Source: JACCXJ01 sp052387115 (GTDB lineage Bacteria > Pseudomonadota > Gammaproteobacteria > JACCXJ01). From it: a stretch of DNA of 16,180 nt. The notes below the pieces were generated by a model. It did not search any database, had not been told where the DNA came from, and saw only the letters and a program-made list of their open reading frames with translations. This document shows positions 13,012-16,180 of the stretch, one piece after another. Numbering within the stretch: position 1 is the first letter of the stretch; each line of letters begins with the position of its first letter. Both the position numbers and the translations under genes were made by a program. The stretch is taken from NCBI GenBank assembly GCA_052387115.1, contig JBQTJM010000187.1, forward strand, positions 1 through 16,180, in the 5' to 3' direction.

Positions 13012-15774
13012 ATGAACGATCAGCGCCCCGATCCCGATGAATTGCTGAGCCGTATCCAACAGCAGGAAGAGAAGCGCCGCCGCGGGCGGCTCAAGGTCTT
13101 CTTCGGGGCCGCAGCGGGGGTGGGCAAGACCTATGCGATGCTCTCCGAGGCGAAGGAGCGTCGCGCGGATGGCGAGGATGTCCTCGTCGGCTGGGTCGAG
13201 ACCCATGGCCGTGCGGAAACCGAGGCCCTGCTCGCGGGGCTCGAACAACTGCCGAGGCGCAGGGTGGAGTACCGCGGGACCCAGCTCCAGGAATTCGACC
13301 TCGATGCGGCGCTCGAGCGCCGGCCCTCGTTGATCCTCGTCGATGAGCTCGCCCACACCAACGTAGAAGGGTCGCGCCACCCGAAGCGCTGGCACGACAT
13401 CGAGGAGCTGCTCGATGCCGGGATCGATGTCCATACCACACTCAACGTCCAACATCTGGAGAGCCTGAACGACGTGGTCAGCAGGATCACCGGCATCCGC
13501 GTGTGGGAAACCGTTCCGGACAAGATGCTGGAAGAAGCCGATGAGGTGGAGCTGGTCGACCTGCCTCCTGATGATCTCTTGCAGCGCTTGAAAGACGGCA
13601 AGGTCTATATCCCCCATCAGGCCGAGCGGGCGGTCGAGCATTTCTTCCGAAAAGGCAACCTGATTGCGCTGCGCGAGCTGGCGCTCAGGCGCACGGCCGA
13701 CCGGGTCGACGCACAGATGCGCCAGTATCGTGACGACTGGTCCATCCGGGACGTCTGGCAGGTCAAGGAGCGCTTGCTCGTGTGCGTCGGTGCCGACGCA
13801 CAGGCCGAGCGCATCGTGCGCGGCGCCCGGCGGCTCGCTCAAACCCTGGGTGCCGAATGGATCGCGGTCTACGTCGAGACCCCCAAACTCCAGCGACTGC
13901 CGGAGCAGAGGCGTGCCCGCATCCTGGCGACCCTGCGTCTCGCGGAAGAGCTCGGGGCCGAGACCGTCACGCTCACCGGTCACTACATCGGTGAATCGGT
14001 CCTTTCCTACGCGAGGGAACGCAACGCGACCAAGATCGTCCTGGGCAAGGCGAGCACCCCAGCCTGGCGACGCTGGCTGTTCGGATCGGCCGTCGAATAC
14101 ATCGTCAGCCGCAGCGCCGACATCGATGTCTTGTTCATTACCGGCGAGACTGCCGAATCGGAGGTCTTCGCCCGTCATCGCCCCTATTTCCTGCGCACCC
14201 GTGAATTCCTAGGCCTTGCCGCTCCGCAAGATACCAAGGCCTGGTACCGTCGGCTCGAGCTCCTTTGGGCCGCATTAACGGTGCTCGCTTGTACCGGATT
14301 CTCAGCGTTGATGTTCCCATATTTCGCGCTCAGCAACCTCATCATGGTGTACCTCCTCGGCGTCGGTTTGGTGGCCCATCGCCATGGCCGCGGACCTTCG
14401 ATATTGGCCTCGGTGCTCAGCGTGATCACCTTCGACTTTTTCTTCGTGCCGCCGCGCTTCTCGTTTGCCGTCAGCGACACCGAGTATCTGGTCACGTTTG
14501 CGGTCATGCTGAGTGTCGCCCTCATCATCAGCGGCTTGGCGTCGAGCGTACGGTTGCAGGCGAGGATCGCGAGCCACCGCGAGCGCCGCACGGCCGTGCT
14601 GTACGCGATGAGTCGGGACTTGAGCGCCACTCGGGGTGAGGAACCGATCGTGCGCGCGGCCATCAAGCATCTCTACGAGGTCTTCGATAGCCCTTGCGTG
14701 ATCCTGCTCCCCGATGAGCGGGGTAAGATCGCCTATCCGAACACCAAGAGCCAGTTCGGTTCCTTGCATGGGGCCGATCTGGCCATCGCGCAGTGGGTCC
14801 ATGACCACGGGACACCGGCAGGTCGCGCCACGGATACGCTGCCGGCGAGCGATGCCCTGTATTGGCCGCTCAGCGGCTCCGAGCACACGCTCGGCGTCAT
14901 CGCGATATTGCCGACGGACCCGCGGCGGGTCTTCGCCCCCGAGCAGCAACGCCTCTTGCAGCTCTTCGCGCACCAGATCGGGCTGGCCCTGGAACGCGTG
15001 CGATTGGCGGCGCAGGCTCAAGACAGCCTGCTTCGCGTGGAGGCCGAGCGGCTGCGAAACATCTTGTTGAGCGCCATCTCCCATGATCTGCGCACGCCGC
15101 TCGCGGCCATCGTGGGTGCGGCGGGCGCGCTCAGCAGCGACACCTGTCAACTGGATGAGGCGGCCCGCAAAGAGCTCGCAGAGACCATTCAGGACGAGGC
15201 CGCCTATATCAGCCGGCTGGTCAACAAGGTGCTAGAGATGGCGAGGCTCGAATCCGGCACGATCGCGCTCAATCGCGAGTGGCAGACCCTGGAGGAGCTG
15301 GTCGGCGCGGCCCTGACCGAGCTTGGCAGCCAGTTAATCCATCACCCGGTCGTCACGCAGCTGACTGCCGATCTCGCGCTCATCTTCGTCGATGGGATCA
15401 TGATTCGAAGCGTGCTGATGAATCTGCTAGAGAATGCGGTCAAGTACACGCCGTCGGGTGGTGGCATCGAGATCACTGCAGAGGAAGAGACAGAGGGCGT
15501 CATCGTCTCCGTTGCCGACAGCGGCCCAGGGCTTGCGCCGGGCGAAGAGAAGCGGGTGTTCGACAAGTTCTACCGGGCGAACCGGGAAAGCGGGAACCTG
15601 GGGGTGGGGCTGGGACTGGCCATCTGCCGTGCCATCGTGGACGCCCATGGCGGCCGGATCTGGGTAGAGCACGCACCGACAGGAGGGGCAGTCTTCCGAT
15701 TTCTCATCCCGAGACATGCATCACCACCGCGTCTCGGGGTGGAAGACGACACGGAAACCACGGCGTATGGTTAA
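13012..15774 (+). CDS. kdpD: KdpD, osmosensitive potassium-channel sensor histidine kinase
   Basis: 920 residues from ATG 13012 (TTG 12994 is a weaker in-frame alternative). In order: the N-terminal KdpD domain with Walker A GAAAGVGKT (32-40) and the VDELAHTNVEGSRHPKRW block; a universal-stress-like domain (about 250-375) containing SYARERNATKIVLGKA; a four-helix membrane region (about 415-505, with YLLGVGLVAHRHGRGPSILA); a GAF-like domain (about 530-665); the HisKA domain ISHDLRTPLAAIVGAAGAL with the phospho-acceptor His691; and the ATPase domain with the N-box MNLLENAVKYT, DSGPGLAPGEEKRVFDKF and GVGLGLAICRAIVDAHGG. It senses low potassium or osmotic stress and phosphorylates KdpE. Length is close to E. 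coli KdpD (894). Intact, but lying about 4.3 kb from kdpC instead of next to it. The ribosome site is weak. Confidence 0.97.
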   Translation: MNDQRPDPDELLSRIQQQEEKRRRGRLKVFFGAAAGVGKTYAMLSEAKERRADGEDVLVGWVETHGRAETEALLAGLEQLPRRRVEYRGTQLQEFDLDAALERRPSLILVDELAHTNVEGSRHPKRWHDIEELLDAGIDVHTTLNVQHLESLNDVVSRITGIRVWETVPDKMLEEADEVELVDLPPDDLLQRLKDGKVYIPHQAERAVEHFFRKGNLIALRELALRRTADRVDAQMRQYRDDWSIRDVWQVKERLLVCVGADAQAERIVRGARRLAQTLGAEWIAVYVETPKLQRLPEQRRARILATLRLAEELGAETVTLTGHYIGESVLSYARERNATKIVLGKASTPAWRRWLFGSAVEYIVSRSADIDVLFITGETAESEVFARHRPYFLRTREFLGLAAPQDTKAWYRRLELLWAALTVLACTGFSALMFPYFALSNLIMVYLLGVGLVAHRHGRGPSILASVLSVITFDFFFVPPRFSFAVSDTEYLVTFAVMLSVALIISGLASSVRLQARIASHRERRTAVLYAMSRDLSATRGEEPIVRAAIKHLYEVFDSPCVILLPDERGKIAYPNTKSQFGSLHGADLAIAQWVHDHGTPAGRATDTLPASDALYWPLSGSEHTLGVIAILPTDPRRVFAPEQQRLLQLFAHQIGLALERVRLAAQAQDSLLRVEAERLRNILLSAISHDLRTPLAAIVGAAGALSSDTCQLDEAARKELAETIQDEAAYISRLVNKVLEMARLESGTIALNREWQTLEELVGAALTELGSQLIHHPVVTQLTADLALIFVDGIMIRSVLMNLLENAVKYTPSGGGIEITAEEETEGVIVSVADSGPGLAPGEEKRVFDKFYRANRESGNLGVGLGLAICRAIVDAHGGRIWVEHAPTGGAVFRFLIPRHASPPRLGVEDDTETTAYG

Positions 15775-15791
15775 CCCCTTTATATAGATTT

Positions 15792-16180
15792 ATGTGGCCG
15801 ACAATCGTCGTGGTCGAGGATGAGGCGCCGATGCGCCGGCTGCTCAAGACCGTGCTGGCGGCCCAAGGTTTTCTGGTCATTCAGGCGGAGAGCGGCCGGC
15901 GCGCTCAGATCGAGGCGAGCACGCGCAGACCGGACCTCATCATCCTCGACTTGGGATTGCCGGACCTCGACGGTATCGAGGTCATCCGGCAACTGCGCGC
16001 GTGGTCCCGCGTCCCGATCATCGTTCTATCCGCACGCGACCAAGAAGCGCAGAAGGTCGCCGCCCTCGACGCCGGTGCCGATGATTACCTCACAAAACCC
16101 TTCGGGGCTGCGGAGCTGCTTGCGCGTGTACGCGTGTCTTTGCGCCATGCAGCCATGGTCCCGGCGAACGACGGGCAGAG
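15792..16180 (+). CDS. kdpE: KdpE, response regulator (3' part beyond window)
   Basis: The first 129 codons from ATG 15792, 17 bases after the kdpD stop, with a poor ribosome site, so translation may be coupled to kdpD. It is a complete receiver domain: VVVEDE acidic pocket, phospho-acceptor Asp53 in LIILDLGLPDLDG, the Ser of IIVLSARDQE, and the Lys of DDYLTKPF. Up to residue 129 it matches KdpE/OmpR-type regulators (AALDAGADDYLTKPFG), and the winged-helix DNA-binding domain would follow outside the window. Once phosphorylated it should activate the pump operon upstream at the candidate box at 3617-3633. Confidence 0.93.
   Translation, partial: MWPTIVVVEDEAPMRRLLKTVLAAQGFLVIQAESGRRAQIEASTRRPDLIILDLGLPDLDGIEVIRQLRAWSRVPIIVLSARDQEAQKVAALDAGADDYLTKPFGAAELLARVRVSLRHAAMVPANDGQ

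Noticed and set aside
12940..14178. Minus-strand open frame of 412 codons opposite kdpD
   Set aside because: Antisense shadow in high-GC DNA; the plus strand carries the complete KdpD motifs with normal spacing.
1..16180. CRISPR array, tRNA or rRNA genes, prophage or toxin-antitoxin system
   Set aside because: No regularly spaced repeats, no cloverleaf or rRNA signature and no phage or toxin-antitoxin-like proteins were seen on either strand.

Overview
The window (16,180 bp, GC-rich) looks like the chromosome of a Pseudomonadota bacterium, probably gammaproteobacterial. This rests on the proteobacterial style of the Kdp proteins, a large-subunit catalase, a YetF-like protein, a beta-barrel outer-membrane protein of the alginate-export type (so Gram-negative), and a CCCTCTCC/GGAGAGGG palindromic repeat between two genes. 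The genus cannot be fixed from the sequence alone.

Layout. (1) 1-1703, minus strand: the N-terminal 479 codons of a KatE-type catalase run off the left edge, preceded by a frameshifted hemerythrin-like (HHE) gene whose remains overlap the catalase start. (2) 1704-2249: no convincing gene. (3) 2250-3278, plus strand: a membrane-anchored hypothetical protein followed by a short YetF/DUF421 protein. (4) 3400-3583: a decayed transposase fragment, directly followed by a regulatory region with a good match to the E. coli KdpE box and a -10 element at the expected distance. (5) 3890-8685: the high-affinity potassium pump operon, in the order 30-aa membrane peptide, kdpF, kdpA, kdpB, kdpC. The first three junctions are ATGA overlaps, and a palindromic repeat sits between kdpA and kdpB. 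(6) 8709-9089: an internally deleted kup-like remnant with the Kup N-terminus fused in frame to part of its C-terminus. (7) 9102-12598: a block that separates the pump genes from their sensor genes. It holds an alginate-export-like outer-membrane protein, a doxX fragment, a truncated and an intact isochorismatase-family hydrolase (all minus strand), and a divergent HxlR regulator (plus). (8) 12599-13011: a G-rich gene-poor gap. (9) 13012-16180: kdpD (sensor kinase) and the start of kdpE (response regulator), cut by the right edge.

How it works together. KdpD and KdpE sense potassium limitation or osmotic stress and activate kdpFABC; the KdpE-box candidate upstream of the pump operon fits this, although about 4.3 kb of other DNA now lies between the pump and sensor genes. 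The HxlR regulator probably controls the divergent hydrolase operon through the shared 151-bp intergenic region. Catalase, hemerythrin remnant, YetF and HxlR/hydrolase genes give the rest a stress-response flavour. Five genes are broken (hemerythrin, transposase, kup, doxX, second hydrolase), and they lie at or near the segment boundaries, so the region appears to have been assembled by repeated rearrangement.
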